From the NCBI GenBank assembly GCA_022448945.1, contig JAKVCV010000005.1:33798-71522 (forward strand): a stretch of DNA of 37,725 bases, read 5' to 3'. The first letter of the stretch is position 1, and every line of letters begins with the position of its first letter. This document shows positions 25,966 through 36,786 of the stretch, piece after piece. Under the pieces are notes generated by a model, which ran no database searches, was not told where the DNA came from, and worked only from the letters and a program-made list of their open reading frames with translations. The position numbers and the translations under genes were made by a program. Origin of the DNA: Saprospiraceae bacterium (GTDB taxonomy: Bacteria; Bacteroidota; Bacteroidia; Chitinophagales; Saprospiraceae).

Positions 25966-27264
25966 ATGGCAAAAATCGAACTCATCATGCCCAAATTGGG
26001 TGAAAGTGTAATAGAAGCAACTATCCTTACTTGGGAAAAACAAGTTGGCGACATGATTGAAATGGATGAGAATGTAGTAGTAATAGCAACTGACAAAGTA
26101 GATACTGAAGTTCCATCACCTGTTGAGGGTAAATTAGTTGAAATCTTATTCCATGAGGGAGATACTATCGCTATCGGTACTGCTATAGCAATAATAGAAA
26201 CAGAAAAAAGTGAAGAGGTTCTTGCGTCTCCTGCAATTAAAGAAAAGAAAACCAAACCGATTAAACAACCTGCAGTACAAAGTAATGGCACCTCTGTTAA
26301 AACGTCAACAACTGCTACCTTGGATACATCATCTTCCAATAGATTTTACTCACCACTAGTTAAAAGTATTGCCAAAGAAGAAGGGATTGAGTTAAATGAG
26401 TTAGAAAGCATAATAGGAACTGGGAAAAATGCCCGAGTGACTAAAAGTGACATGCTGAAGTATTTAAAAACAAGAGGAACTAGTGCTTTTCAAAAACAAT
26501 TTGGCAGTAATCAAGGCATACAAAAGTTCAAAACCCCTCATATTGAAAAAAGTGGGAATGTAGAAATAATTGAAATGGACAGAATGCGTCGCTTAATCGC
26601 TGATCATATGGTTATGTCCAAACATGTTTCACCTCATGTAACTTCATTTGTTGAGGCTGATGTAACAAACCTTGTTAACTGGAGAAATAAGATAAAAAAA
26701 TCTTTTCTTGAGCGCCATGGAGAAAAAATAACATACACTCCAATATTCATAGAAGCAATTGTTAAAGCTATTCAAGATTTTCCTATGGTGAATGTAGCGG
26801 TTGACGGAACTACTATAGTTCGCTACAAAGATATCAACATAGGTATGGCGGCTGCGTTACCTACAGGCAACCTGATTGTTCCAGTGATCAAAAATGCAGA
26901 AGGTCTAAGTCTAACTGGGTTAGCTCAAACTATTAACGATCTTGCAAATCGAGCTAGAAATAATGATTTACGTCCTGACGAAATTCAAGGAGGTACATTT
27001 ACAGTTACAAATGTAGGGACCTTTGGTAACGTAATGGGTACTCCTATCATCAATCAACCTCAAGTTGCAATTATGGCAACTGGAGCTATCAGAAAAAAAC
27101 CCGCTGTTCTTGAAACAGAACATGGAGATGTAATTGCTATTCGTCATATGATGTTCTTATCGCTTGCATATGACCATCGTGTTGTTGATGGTATGTTGGG
27201 GGGATCTTTCCTTCGCAGAGTTGCAGATTATCTAGAAAAATTTGATGGCGACAGAACAATCTAA
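25966..27264 (+). CDS. 2-oxo-acid dehydrogenase E2 (branched-chain or 2-oxoglutarate type)
   Basis: The 432-residue protein has one lipoyl domain (1-80, lipoylated K44 in VIATDKVDTEVPSP), a peripheral-subunit-binding domain (about 125-165, FYSPLVKSIAKEEGI, GTGKNARVTKSDML) and a catalytic domain with AYDHRVVDGMLGG (H404, D408). The lipoyl site DKVDTEVPSP, the HVSPHVTSFVEADVTNLVNW segment and the start MAKIELIMPKLGESV set it apart from the pdhC product and suit a branched-chain 2-oxo-acid dehydrogenase or a related complex. The precise substrate cannot be told from the E2 alone, and no E1 is adjacent. It lies 210 bp after cinA. Confidence 0.88.
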   Translation: MAKIELIMPKLGESVIEATILTWEKQVGDMIEMDENVVVIATDKVDTEVPSPVEGKLVEILFHEGDTIAIGTAIAIIETEKSEEVLASPAIKEKKTKPIKQPAVQSNGTSVKTSTTATLDTSSSNRFYSPLVKSIAKEEGIELNELESIIGTGKNARVTKSDMLKYLKTRGTSAFQKQFGSNQGIQKFKTPHIEKSGNVEIIEMDRMRRLIADHMVMSKHVSPHVTSFVEADVTNLVNWRNKIKKSFLERHGEKITYTPIFIEAIVKAIQDFPMVNVAVDGTTIVRYKDINIGMAAALPTGNLIVPVIKNAEGLSLTGLAQTINDLANRARNNDLRPDEIQGGTFTVTNVGTFGNVMGTPIINQPQVAIMATGAIRKKPAVLETEHGDVIAIRHMMFLSLAYDHRVVDGMLGGSFLRRVADYLEKFDGDRTI

Positions 27265-27301
27265 CATTTTTAAAAATAAATTACAACAAATTATAAATTA
27301 C

Positions 27302-27334
27302 GTCCAGTCCAAAAATGAATTGGATTGGACTTTT
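27302..27334 (+). terminator. Intrinsic terminator after the second E2 gene
   Basis: An 11-bp stem with one G-T pair: 27302-27312 (GTCCAGTCCAA) with 27320-27330 (TTGGATTGGAC), 7-nt loop, then TTTT. It lies about 38 bp beyond the stop codon and separates this gene from cysS. Confidence 0.75.
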
Positions 27335-27461
27335 ATCCCTTTTATTAAATAGTCCTAATTTTTATAAATAGTCTCGATAAATTCTAAACAGTTTTTTTAC
27401 TTTTACATTTAATGTTTATTTTATACGCATTATTATACTGTCCTGAAATCTAATAAAATTC

Positions 27462-29015
27462 ATGAATAATAATACAAAAAAAGACCCCTTTAAACCCAAA
27501 CATGACTTAATGGTCATGAATACATTATCTCGAAAAAAAGAGAAATTCGAACCTATTAACCCTGGCATGGTCGGAATGTACGTTTGTGGACCTACGGTTT
27601 ATAATGAAGTACATTTGGGTAATTGTAGGACATTTTTTTCCTTTGATCTTATTTATCGTTATTTATTGTACCTCGGATATAATGTACGTTACGTTCGAAA
27701 CATTACTGACGTTGGCCATCTTGTCGGTGATGTAGATGAAGGTGAAGAAGGTAAAATAGAAAAACAAGCTAGATTAGAACAAAAAGAACCCATGGAGATT
27801 GTTCAAAAATATACAAATCTCTTCCATGAAGTAATGCAAAAATTAAATACTATTCCTCCCAGCATTGAACCAACTGCAACTGGACATTTAATAGAACAAA
27901 TTGAAATGGTAAAAGAAATATTAGCAAATGGATATGGGTATGAAATGAATGGTTCTGTTTATTTTGACACACAAAAACTAATCAAAGAAGGTAAAGGAAT
28001 TTATAATTATGGTACTATCTCTGGTAAGAAACAAGATGATCTATTAACAGAAACAAGGGATGACCTAAAAAATCAGAATGAAAAACGCCATTCTTCTGAT
28101 TTTGCCATTTGGGTAAAAGCAGAAGAAAATCACATAATGAAATGGCCCTCACCCTGGTCACTTGGTTTTCCAGGTTGGCATTTGGAATGTTCAGTTATGA
28201 GCACCAAGTATTTGGGAAATTACTTTGATATACATGGAGGAGGAATGGACTTACAATTTCCACATCATGAAAACGAAGTTGCTCAGAATGTTGGTGCATG
28301 TGGTTGCCAGCCTGTAAAATATTGGCTCCATACCAACATGTTGGTATTAAATGGCAAAAAAATGAGTAAAAGTACAGGAAATTCAATTTTACCTGATGAA
28401 CTTTTTACTGGTAAAAACAACATACTATCAAAAGCATTCAGTCCTATGGTTGTTAAGTTTTTTATGCTTCAAGCACATTATGCAAGCACACTTAATATAA
28501 CAGATGAAGGCTTATTGGCTGCAGAAAAAGGATATCTACGCTTAATGGAAGCTTTTCACATCCTTCAAGATCTTGAACATAATACCACAGAAGTGCTAAC
28601 CAGTGATGATGAGCAAATAAACAAAATGCTGGATTTGGCTTTTCAGGCAATGAATGACGATTTTAATTCCGCTGCGGCACTGGCAAAACTCAACATCATT
28701 ATACCAAAAATCAATTCTCTTAAAAGTGGTCGTATGGAAATGTCCAACATTAGTAAAGCTACTTTAAATAATATGAAAAAGGTATTCCATATTTTTATTT
28801 TTGATATTTTTGGACTTTTAGATGAATCTCAGCAAAATAACAATGAAAATGGTATTGATTTATTAGATGAAGCTATGAAAGTAATTATCGAATTACGTCA
28901 AGAAGCCCGTTCAAAAAAAGATTGGTCTACAAGTGACTTAATTCGTGACAAACTACAACAAATTGGTATACAAATTAAGGATGGAAAAGATGGAACTTCC
29001 TGGATAAAAAATTAA
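27462..29015 (+). CDS. cysS: Cysteinyl-tRNA synthetase
   Basis: Charges tRNA-Cys with cysteine. The 517-residue class I synthetase shows the zinc-site Cys C42 in YVCGPTVYNEVHLGN (40-54) with the HIGH-equivalent HLGN, further zinc ligands in WHLECSVMS and FPHHENE, and the KMSKS motif at 300-304 (KMSKSTGN). The DALR-type helical anticodon region follows (about 380-515). Slightly longer than E. coli CysS (461) owing to an N-terminal extension of about 20 residues and inserts, as in many Bacteroidota homologues. The only plausible ATG is at 27462. Confidence 0.96.
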   Translation: MNNNTKKDPFKPKHDLMVMNTLSRKKEKFEPINPGMVGMYVCGPTVYNEVHLGNCRTFFSFDLIYRYLLYLGYNVRYVRNITDVGHLVGDVDEGEEGKIEKQARLEQKEPMEIVQKYTNLFHEVMQKLNTIPPSIEPTATGHLIEQIEMVKEILANGYGYEMNGSVYFDTQKLIKEGKGIYNYGTISGKKQDDLLTETRDDLKNQNEKRHSSDFAIWVKAEENHIMKWPSPWSLGFPGWHLECSVMSTKYLGNYFDIHGGGMDLQFPHHENEVAQNVGACGCQPVKYWLHTNMLVLNGKKMSKSTGNSILPDELFTGKNNILSKAFSPMVVKFFMLQAHYASTLNITDEGLLAAEKGYLRLMEAFHILQDLEHNTTEVLTSDDEQINKMLDLAFQAMNDDFNSAAALAKLNIIIPKINSLKSGRMEMSNISKATLNNMKKVFHIFIFDIFGLLDESQQNNNENGIDLLDEAMKVIIELRQEARSKKDWSTSDLIRDKLQQIGIQIKDGKDGTSWIKN

Positions 29016-29154
29016 CTCCTATACACATCCTAGAATTAAATAATCAGTATTTTTTTTACTAACATTGAGGAACAATAAAGCTGAAAGGCAGTTACAACTG
29101 ATAAAATCATAAGGACAATCACAAGCAGTTTCTAGATTCGAAATATTAATCTGA

Positions 29155-32100
29155 ATGACACATTTGAACACAGAACCAACTCTTACTATAATAGAAGATC
29201 TACATAAAATTATTCAAGAACGCATCATGGTACTAGATGGAGCAATGGGTACAATGATTCAGGAATATGGATTAACAGAAGCAGATTATCGTGGCAAACG
29301 ATTTGAAAATTTCTCTCAGGATCTGAAAGGCAACAATGACTTACTTTCTATAACCCGTCCGGATGTTATTGAAAATATTCATAAAGCATATCTGGAAGCT
29401 GGTGCCGATATTATAGAAACAAATACCTTCAATGCAAATGCAATATCTCAGGAAGATTATAATTTAGCAGAGCTATCCTATGAAATTAATCTTAGTGCTG
29501 CACAATGTGCCAAACGAGCTGTTGAAACTTATAATAATTTAAATCCTGATAAACCTCGATTTGTTGCGGGAGCATTTGGACCTACAAGCAAAACTGCTTC
29601 TATGTCTCCAGATGTTAATGACCCTGGTTTCAGAGCAGTTACTTTTGATGACCTAGTAGCTGCTTATTATGAACAAGCAAAAGGATTAGCAGATGGAGGC
29701 TGTGATTTGTTTTTAGTAGAAACAATTTTTGATACTTTAAACTGCAAAGCAGCACTTTTTGCGATAGACAAATACTGTGAAGAATCAGGGAAGAAATATC
29801 CAGTAATGGTTTCTGGTACAATAACTGATGCTAGTGGTCGCACATTGTCTGGACAAACTGTAGAAGCTTTTTGGATATCAGTAAGTCATGCTAATTTATT
29901 TAGTGTTGGTTTGAATTGTGCATTAGGTGCTACAGAAATGCGCCCACATATTGAGGCACTTTCTAATATTTCTGATTGCTATATAAGTGCTTATCCAAAT
30001 GCTGGTTTGCCAAATGAATTTGGAGAATATGATCAGGATGGTAAAGAAATGAGTACTTATATAAAGGATTTTGCTACTTCAGGCTTTGTAAATATTATTG
30101 GAGGTTGTTGTGGAACATCGCCTGAGCACATCCAGTACATGGCAGAAGTTATTTCAGGAATTACCCCCAGAAAAAGAAATAAACCGAGTAATCATGCTCA
30201 ATACAGTGGGTTAGAACCTCTTATTGTTCGTGAAAATCTAAACTTTATCAATGTTGGTGAACGTACCAACGTAACAGGTTCACGAAAGTTTGCCAGACTA
30301 ATTAAAAATGGCAATTTTGAAGATGCACTTTCTGTCGCGAGACAACAAGTTGAAGGAGGTGCTCAGGTAATCGATGTAAATATGGATGAAGGTCTTTTAG
30401 ACTCAAAAGAAGCTATGGTTACCTTTTTAAATTTAATAGCAGCAGAACCTGACATCTCAAAACTGCCCATTATGATTGATTCTTCAAAATGGGAGGTTAT
30501 TGAAGCAGGACTGAAATGTGTGCAAGGCAAATCAATTGTCAACTCAATCTCAATGAAAGAGGGCAAAAAAACCTTTATCGAACAAGCAAGATTATGCAAA
30601 CGTTATGGTGCAGCTATGATTATTATGGCCTTTGATGAAAAAGGCCAAGCTGACACAACACAACGAAAGGTAGAAATTTGTCATAATGCCTATAAAATTT
30701 TAACAGAAGAAGTTGGAATAAAACCGCAGGATATCATCTTCGATCCTAATATATTTGCAATTGGAACAGGCATAGAAGAACATAATAATTATGGCATTTA
30801 TTTTATAGAAGCATGTCGTGAAATAAAGAAATTAATGCCCGATGTCAAAATTAGTGGTGGTGTTAGTAATATCTCATTTTCATTCAGAGGAAATAATGTT
30901 ATCCGTGAAGCAATTCACTCTGTATTCTTGTACCATGCTATAAATGCAGGTATGGATATGGGCATTGTCAATGCAGGAATGATGGAAATTTATGAAGATA
31001 TTCCCAAAGAATTGTTGGTACTAGTAGAAAACCTACTGTTCAATAAAAACCCTGATGCCACTGATCAACTAATGGAATATGCTGAAAAAGTAAAAGGCCA
31101 AGGCAAAAAACGTATCGTTGACCTAACCTGGCGAAAAGGAACAGTAGAAGAACGCCTTACCCATTCATTAGTGAAAGGAATAACAGATTATATTATTGAA
31201 GATACAGTTGAAGCTCATGAAAAATATATTAGCCCTTTACGTGTTATTGAAGAACCTCTGATGGCAGGTATGGATGTAGTTGGCGACTTATTTGGAGCAG
31301 GTAAAATGTTTCTCCCACAAGTAGTAAAATCTGCTCGTGTTATGAAACAAGCTGTTGCCTATTTAACCCCCTTTATTGAAAAAGAAAAAAAAGGTTCAGG
31401 GGGCACCTCCAAGGGGAAGATTTTAATGGCAACAGTAAAAGGCGACGTTCATGATATTGGAAAAAACATCGTAGGAATTGTGCTGGCTTGTAACAACTAT
31501 GAGATTATTGACCTGGGCGTAATGGTAACCTGTGACAAAATCCTTAAGACAGCAAAAAAAGAAAAAGTAGATATCATAGGATTAAGTGGATTGATAACTC
31601 CTTCACTAGATGAGATGGTATATGTTGCAAAAGAAATGGAACGACAAGGGTTTAATATACCCTTAATGATTGGTGGTGCAACAACATCAAAAACACATAC
31701 AGCTGTAAAAATTGAACCACAATACAAAAAAAATATTGCCGTTCATGTTTTAGATGCCTCACGTTCCGTAACTGTTGCGAGTTCATTGTTGAACCCTAAC
31801 AAAGAAGAACAAGCAAATTATACTAATGCGATACGAACTGAATTTGAGGAAGTTCGAGTGAGAAGAGGGAATCGAAAATCAGCAAAAAAATACTTGACAC
31901 ACAAACAGGCTAGAGCTAATAAGCTTAAATTAGACTGGGATAATTACACCCCCACTAAACCAAGCTTTACGGGTGTCAAATCATTTAGCAATTTTGACTT
32001 GAATATTCTCAAAAACTACATTGATTGGACTCCATTTTTTACTAGTTGGCAATTACGAGGTAAATATCCTGCAATTTTAGATGATGATACAATAGGCGTA

Positions 32101-32874
32101 GAAGCCACAAAATTATTCAAAGATGCTCAAGCCTTATTAAAGCGAATTATCAATGAAAAGTGGTTAACCGCAAATGCAGTTATTGGGTTCTTTTCAGCAA
32201 ACTCTATAGACGATGATGATATCGAAATCTATACAGATGATACACGCACTAAAGTGGCATATAAATTATATAATCTTCGTCAACAACGTAAAAAAGCACC
32301 TGGTCAGTTTAATTATAGTCTAACAGATTTTATTGCTCCTATAAATAGTGGTGTAAAAGACTATATCGGCGGGTTTGCAGTAACCACCGGAGGAAATATA
32401 GAAAGTTGGGTGAAAAAATTTGAAAAAGAGCTGGATGACTATAACGCAATCATGACAAAAGCCCTTGCTGACCGTTTGGCAGAGGCATTTGCAGAATACA
32501 TGCACCAACAAGTACGCAAAGAATTCTGGGCATATGACAAATCAGAAAAACTCAATAATGAAGCATTGATCAAAGAAAAATACGTAGGTATTCGACCTGC
32601 TCCTGGATACCCTGCATGTCCTGATCATACTGAGAAAAAAACCCTTTTTGACCTTCTCGATGTAGAAGCTAACACAGGAATTAAATTAACAGAAAGTTGC
32701 GCTATGTATCCTGCTGCCTCTGTTAGTGGGTGGTATTTTTCGCACCCAGAATCCAAATACTTTGGTTTGGGAAACATTGAAAAAGATCAAGTAGAATCTT
32801 ACGCTAAACGTAAAAACATGCACAGAGAAGAAGCGGAAAGATGGCTAATGCCTATTCTAAATTATGATATTTAA
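29155..32874 (+). CDS. metH: Cobalamin-dependent methionine synthase
   Basis: MetH moves a methyl group from 5-methyltetrahydrofolate via cobalamin to homocysteine. At 1239 residues it is full length (E. coli 1227) with all modules: homocysteine domain (about 15-345) with zinc ligands C255, C318 and C319; pterin domain (about 365-640, [12 protein letters not shown]); cobalamin cap and binding domain (about 660-895) with the cobalt ligand H766 in GDVHDIGKN; and the activation domain (about 910-1239, [12 protein letters not shown]). Unlike Bacteroidota that split off the activation domain or lack it, this one is complete. The 139-bp leader shows no recognisable cobalamin riboswitch. It converges on the metalloprotease gene with only 13 bp between. 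Confidence 0.97.
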   Translation: MTHLNTEPTLTIIEDLHKIIQERIMVLDGAMGTMIQEYGLTEADYRGKRFENFSQDLKGNNDLLSITRPDVIENIHKAYLEAGADIIETNTFNANAISQEDYNLAELSYEINLSAAQCAKRAVETYNNLNPDKPRFVAGAFGPTSKTASMSPDVNDPGFRAVTFDDLVAAYYEQAKGLADGGCDLFLVETIFDTLNCKAALFAIDKYCEESGKKYPVMVSGTITDASGRTLSGQTVEAFWISVSHANLFSVGLNCALGATEMRPHIEALSNISDCYISAYPNAGLPNEFGEYDQDGKEMSTYIKDFATSGFVNIIGGCCGTSPEHIQYMAEVISGITPRKRNKPSNHAQYSGLEPLIVRENLNFINVGERTNVTGSRKFARLIKNGNFEDALSVARQQVEGGAQVIDVNMDEGLLDSKEAMVTFLNLIAAEPDISKLPIMIDSSKWEVIEAGLKCVQGKSIVNSISMKEGKKTFIEQARLCKRYGAAMIIMAFDEKGQADTTQRKVEICHNAYKILTEEVGIKPQDIIFDPNIFAIGTGIEEHNNYGIYFIEACREIKKLMPDVKISGGVSNISFSFRGNNVIREAIHSVFLYHAINAGMDMGIVNAGMMEIYEDIPKELLVLVENLLFNKNPDATDQLMEYAEKVKGQGKKRIVDLTWRKGTVEERLTHSLVKGITDYIIEDTVEAHEKYISPLRVIEEPLMAGMDVVGDLFGAGKMFLPQVVKSARVMKQAVAYLTPFIEKEKKGSGGTSKGKILMATVKGDVHDIGKNIVGIVLACNNYEIIDLGVMVTCDKILKTAKKEKVDIIGLSGLITPSLDEMVYVAKEMERQGFNIPLMIGGATTSKTHTAVKIEPQYKKNIAVHVLDASRSVTVASSLLNPNKEEQANYTNAIRTEFEEVRVRRGNRKSAKKYLTHKQARANKLKLDWDNYTPTKPSFTGVKSFSNFDLNILKNYIDWTPFFTSWQLRGKYPAILDDDTIGVEATKLFKDAQALLKRIINEKWLTANAVIGFFSANSIDDDDIEIYTDDTRTKVAYKLYNLRQQRKKAPGQFNYSLTDFIAPINSGVKDYIGGFAVTTGGNIESWVKKFEKELDDYNAIMTKALADRLAEAFAEYMHQQVRKEFWAYDKSEKLNNEALIKEKYVGIRPAPGYPACPDHTEKKTLFDLLDVEANTGIKLTESCAMYPAASVSGWYFSHPESKYFGLGNIEKDQVESYAKRKNMHREEAERWLMPILNYDI

Positions 32875-32887
32875 TAAATACTAAATA

Positions 32888-35368
32888 TTATTTTCCTTTA
32901 GGATTCAGAATATTATCTATACGAATAAGAATATCTTCAAGATGAACCTGTGATAAGGAATCCTTTTGTTTACCCAAATTATCTTGAATTTCTTTTTCTA
33001 ACTTTTTTAAAATACTTCTGGTTACAGCTTTGACATCAGATTGGTCTTTAGGATTATTCATCAAAGCAGACATCTTATCAAGATATACCCTTTGCAGATT
33101 ACGTCGATATGCATCAATGGGAACTACCATTTTTACTTCAGACCATATACTCTCCTTGACATCTGTAAACAATTCCACTAAAGTATACACCATTTTTCCT
33201 TCCGTAGCTTCAGCCTCAATCAACCGCTGTAATCGTTGGAAGTCAAACAAATTATAAAGTGTTTTCTTTTGGAACTTCAACAAGCGATCCACTATACCTG
33301 TAGATTCAATTTTATTTAAAATTTGAGGGTCTATTAACCAATATGGAGTTTGAAACAATTCTTTGTTCAAAAACTGTAAAGATTTTTTTTGTTTTTCCCT
33401 AGGCACATGTGAATATACATTTCCTAGCTCATCATATGTTTTACTATACTTATATACACCACCTACATTATTAGTGACATGGCCCATATATCTTCCCAAT
33501 TGCCTATAAACCTGACTATAAAGCTCTTTAAGGTCACTATAGTCTTTGCCGTCTTCGGCAGACCATTTCAGCAAATTAGGCATTATTCTCTTTAGATTTT
33601 TAATGCCAAATGTACTTGCCTTTACAGCATCATTCCCGAGATCTTCTGTTTGAGACGATGGATCAATAGTCCTCCACTGTTGCGCTCCAAAACGATAAAC
33701 TGGATTCCCGGCCTTCTCTTTTATCCAATTATTCAATATTGTACGTTCATCTTCTGTATTTTTTGCTTCCGGAATAGGCTTATATCCATAAATAATTGAC
33801 CACACATCATATTCACCTATTTTTGCGCCAAAATCTTTAACACCATCGCCAGGTTGTGCTATATAATTGAATCTAGCGTAATCCATTATAGAGGGTGCAG
33901 TTCCATGTGTTGATGTAAAATATGGAGAACGTAAGGAATCTACCGGGTAAGCAACACTAGAACCCATGTTATGTGGTAGTCCAAGTGTATGTCCAACTTC
34001 ATGAGCTGCTACAAAACGAATCAATTCACCCATTACTTCATCCTTAAAATTTACTTTTTGGGCTTCAGGGTTAATTGCAGCAGTTTGTACGAAGTACCAA
34101 TTTCTAAGTAAATTCATTACATTATGATACCATAATATATCGGATTCCAAAATTTCACCTGTACGGGGGTCATGAACATGAGGTCCCTGAGCATTGGGAA
34201 TATCAGTAGTAATATAGCGAATTACAGAATAACGCACATCTTCTGGGCTCCAATCAGGATCCTCTTCTTTACTTGGAGGGTCCTTGGCAATTATAGCATT
34301 TTTAAACCCTGCTGCTTCAAAAGCTTTCTGCCAATCATTGATGCCCTGTTTAAGATATGGCCTCCATTTATCAGGAGTACCAGGATCAATATAATATACA
34401 ATTTGTTTTTGAGGTTCTACAAGTTCACCACGTTTATAGGCTTCAATATCCTTTGGTTCAAGACGCCATCTGGTAATAAAGCGTTGTTGATCCGCCTTTT
34501 GTTTATCTGAACTATAATTTGTTTGCTGTATAGAAAAATACCCTACTCGCGCATCATAGACACGTGATTGCATCAGTGTTTTAGGTAACAAAATAAATGA
34601 TTGATTCATTTCTATAGAAAGGGTCTGAGTCAAAAAATTATCGGGTAATTTTTTTCCCCTATAAGTTAAGATATGTCGAACCTCTGTATTTGAAGGAAAA
34701 CTTTTAGTCCCAGAAATCAAACTTCTTTTGGAGTCAACACCCCCAATAGCAAAACGTTTTCGTTGATTATCAGAAAGTGCTCCAATAAGAGCAACATCAG
34801 TAGTGAAAAAATCATTAACCCTAATAACAATACTTAATATATTTCCTGAAGTATCTTTATTATATGCTGCAACTGGGAAACTATGAATTATAGGTTCAAA
34901 ATTATTATTCTTAAGTGATTTATAAATCGGTTCGTTTTCATCTGCAACACTATGATAAGAGACAGACCGTATTAAAATCCTATTATCTACTTTTTGCCAC
35001 CGAATAACCTGTTGAGGTCTAGACTTCATTCCTGCACCGCCAAAACTAAGATTTTTTACATATCCAGAAATTCGGCTAACTACCATAATCTCTTTTTCAA
35101 GCAGTCCAAAAGGCAATTCAAAATAATAATTTTCATCTACTTTGTGTGTAATCATCAACCCCTTTTGGGTAATTGCTTTTTCTGTAATTACATCTTTATA
35201 TGGTTTTGGGGCGCCCTTTTTGGGCGTGGGTTTTTTCTTGCCTTCAGGTTTCTCCGTCTTTTCCTTTTCCGATTGTTTGCCTTTCTTTCGTTTTTGTGCG
35301 AAACTATCTGCAGGATTAGATAAATAAATTATAAAAACCAATAACCACGCCCATTTATAAATTTTCAT
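32888..35368 (-). CDS. Secreted zinc-dependent metalloprotease (DUF5117/DUF4953 type)
   Basis: The 826-residue protein has a signal peptide (about 1-24, ending SFA) and a short Lys/Pro-rich basic segment (about 25-57, QKRKKGKQSEKEK, KKKPTPKKGAPK). A beta-rich N-terminal region follows, then a catalytic site HEVGHTLGLPH (H456, E457, H460, H466) that fits the extended metzincin motif HExxHxxGxxH. Downstream a SIMDYARF segment is a likely Met-turn. Architecture and sequence match the Bacteroidota DUF5117/DUF4953 zinc metalloproteases, often linked to envelope or SusD-type lipoprotein loci. No T9SS sorting tail is evident at the C-terminus. An AAGGAT near the start could be a weak ribosome-binding site. 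Confidence 0.87.
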   Translation of the reverse strand: MKIYKWAWLLVFIIYLSNPADSFAQKRKKGKQSEKEKTEKPEGKKKPTPKKGAPKPYKDVITEKAITQKGLMITHKVDENYYFELPFGLLEKEIMVVSRISGYVKNLSFGGAGMKSRPQQVIRWQKVDNRILIRSVSYHSVADENEPIYKSLKNNNFEPIIHSFPVAAYNKDTSGNILSIVIRVNDFFTTDVALIGALSDNQRKRFAIGGVDSKRSLISGTKSFPSNTEVRHILTYRGKKLPDNFLTQTLSIEMNQSFILLPKTLMQSRVYDARVGYFSIQQTNYSSDKQKADQQRFITRWRLEPKDIEAYKRGELVEPQKQIVYYIDPGTPDKWRPYLKQGINDWQKAFEAAGFKNAIIAKDPPSKEEDPDWSPEDVRYSVIRYITTDIPNAQGPHVHDPRTGEILESDILWYHNVMNLLRNWYFVQTAAINPEAQKVNFKDEVMGELIRFVAAHEVGHTLGLPHNMGSSVAYPVDSLRSPYFTSTHGTAPSIMDYARFNYIAQPGDGVKDFGAKIGEYDVWSIIYGYKPIPEAKNTEDERTILNNWIKEKAGNPVYRFGAQQWRTIDPSSQTEDLGNDAVKASTFGIKNLKRIMPNLLKWSAEDGKDYSDLKELYSQVYRQLGRYMGHVTNNVGGVYKYSKTYDELGNVYSHVPREKQKKSLQFLNKELFQTPYWLIDPQILNKIESTGIVDRLLKFQKKTLYNLFDFQRLQRLIEAEATEGKMVYTLVELFTDVKESIWSEVKMVVPIDAYRRNLQRVYLDKMSALMNNPKDQSDVKAVTRSILKKLEKEIQDNLGKQKDSLSQVHLEDILIRIDNILNPKGK

Positions 35369-35571
35369 TGTTATCCTTTTTTGTCAATAATGAATGTTAA
35401 ATGTAAAAGTATAGAATTTATATCAAAAAACTATATAGAACTTAAATTGGGCAAACAACATAAAATAAAAAATTTTGTTTTTTGATAATAAATGTGTACA
35501 TTATTTGGGCTATAGGACATATGGTTTTTTACTGCTTAAATTGTCTTTCCTGATTTATTGTTAATAATAAC

Positions 35572-36738
35572 ATGAAAATAAGAATACTTCTAACATATCT
35601 TTTAATTATAACTTTTCATTACTATTCACTTGCTCAATCTATAACAAATGGCTCAGTGACTGGTACCCCTGCTTCAAATAGTGGAATTGGTCACGGGAAT
35701 GCCCCTGGGTGGAGTGGCTGTTCCTTCTCGCCTGACCTATGTGATGTCACAATGCCTTCTTTTCTATCAACGTCTCAAGTCACTCCTTCTTATTCTCCAG
35801 ATGGTGGAACTTGGTTGGGTTTAGCTTCAATGTCTCCAATAGGTGCTACCGAATGTGCCTCAACCACTATAACCGGGCTTACAGCAGGGCAATCATATAC
35901 ACTCTATTTTTGTGCTGCATGTTTTGGTTCTGGAGCATCAATTTGTAACAGCAGTCCTGCAACACCTACTGTTGCTGTAGGTTCAACTAGTCAGTTATAT
36001 ACCATACCAATGGCAGCAGGCACCTGGGTTCCCTGTAGTTTGCCTTTCACAGCTACAGCAAGTACAATGACTTTAGAAGCAAAACATTCCAGTGTCTTTG
36101 GCGCTTATTATGCATATGTTGGACTTGATGGGTTTAGTCTTACTACACCATGTGGTATATTACTTCCAATTAAATTATTAAGTTTTAATGCTTTTCGGCA
36201 AGACAATTATTCTGTGAAAATAAACTGGCAAACGACTGAAGAAATAGATAGTGATCATTTTGTAATTGAACGAAGTGAAGATGCAATAAATTTTTATGAG
36301 ATAGAAACTGTAGAAGCAGCCGGAAACTCGTCAACACTATTAACTTATGATTTTCACGACAATAATTTGCCTGTCAATAATGGGCTAAAGGGAGGTGATT
36401 TTTATTACAGACTTAAACAGGTGAATCAAAACAATGATATATATTATTCCGCCATCAGAGTTGTCAGCTTCACTCAGGGCATTGCAGATGTATTCAAGGT
36501 TTATCCTATTCCAACTAGTGAAGTGCTTAATGTAGATTTCCTACTGCAGTCTGGCGAAAAAACCCCATCTTATCAAGTATTTAATACAGTAGGTCAAAAA
36601 GTTCTTAAAGGAGAATTTGACGGAGCTACGGGATATAATACTACCCAATTAAATATTGAAAATCTTTCTAAAGGATCTTATATTCTTGAATTAAAAACAA
36701 ATAATGGCAGCCTTCAGAGGAAGTTCGTAAAAGGTTAG
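35572..36738 (+). CDS. Secreted protein with T9SS type A sorting domain
   Basis: The 388-residue product has a signal peptide (1-21, ending SLAQ) and a Gly/Ser/Thr/Cys-rich jelly-roll-like domain (about 22-195; NGSVTGTPASN, NAPGWSGCSF, AGQSYTLYFCAACFGSG) like carbohydrate-binding or DUF642-style modules. It is followed by the common Bacteroidota Fn3-like module (about 200-300; LPIKLLSFNAF, WQTTEEIDSDHFVIERS, YYRLKQVNQ). The last 75 residues (VYPIPTSEVLNVDF, GQKVLKGEFDG, LSKGSYILEL) form a T9SS type A sorting domain. The passenger should be moved across the outer membrane and attached or released. The ligand is unknown. Confidence 0.88.
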   Translation: MKIRILLTYLLIITFHYYSLAQSITNGSVTGTPASNSGIGHGNAPGWSGCSFSPDLCDVTMPSFLSTSQVTPSYSPDGGTWLGLASMSPIGATECASTTITGLTAGQSYTLYFCAACFGSGASICNSSPATPTVAVGSTSQLYTIPMAAGTWVPCSLPFTATASTMTLEAKHSSVFGAYYAYVGLDGFSLTTPCGILLPIKLLSFNAFRQDNYSVKINWQTTEEIDSDHFVIERSEDAINFYEIETVEAAGNSSTLLTYDFHDNNLPVNNGLKGGDFYYRLKQVNQNNDIYYSAIRVVSFTQGIADVFKVYPIPTSEVLNVDFLLQSGEKTPSYQVFNTVGQKVLKGEFDGATGYNTTQLNIENLSKGSYILELKTNNGSLQRKFVKG

Positions 36739-36786
36739 CTATTAATCAACAATGATGCTAAAAATTTGGTGAACTAGTATACTACA

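Noticed and set aside
29016-29154. Cobalamin or SAM riboswitch before metH
   Set aside because: The 139-bp leader lacks the conserved B12-box and I could not fold a SAM-type aptamer from it by eye.
36739-36786. TAGTATACTA palindrome as a bidirectional terminator
   Set aside because: Short, AT-only and without a proper T-run; not better than chance.
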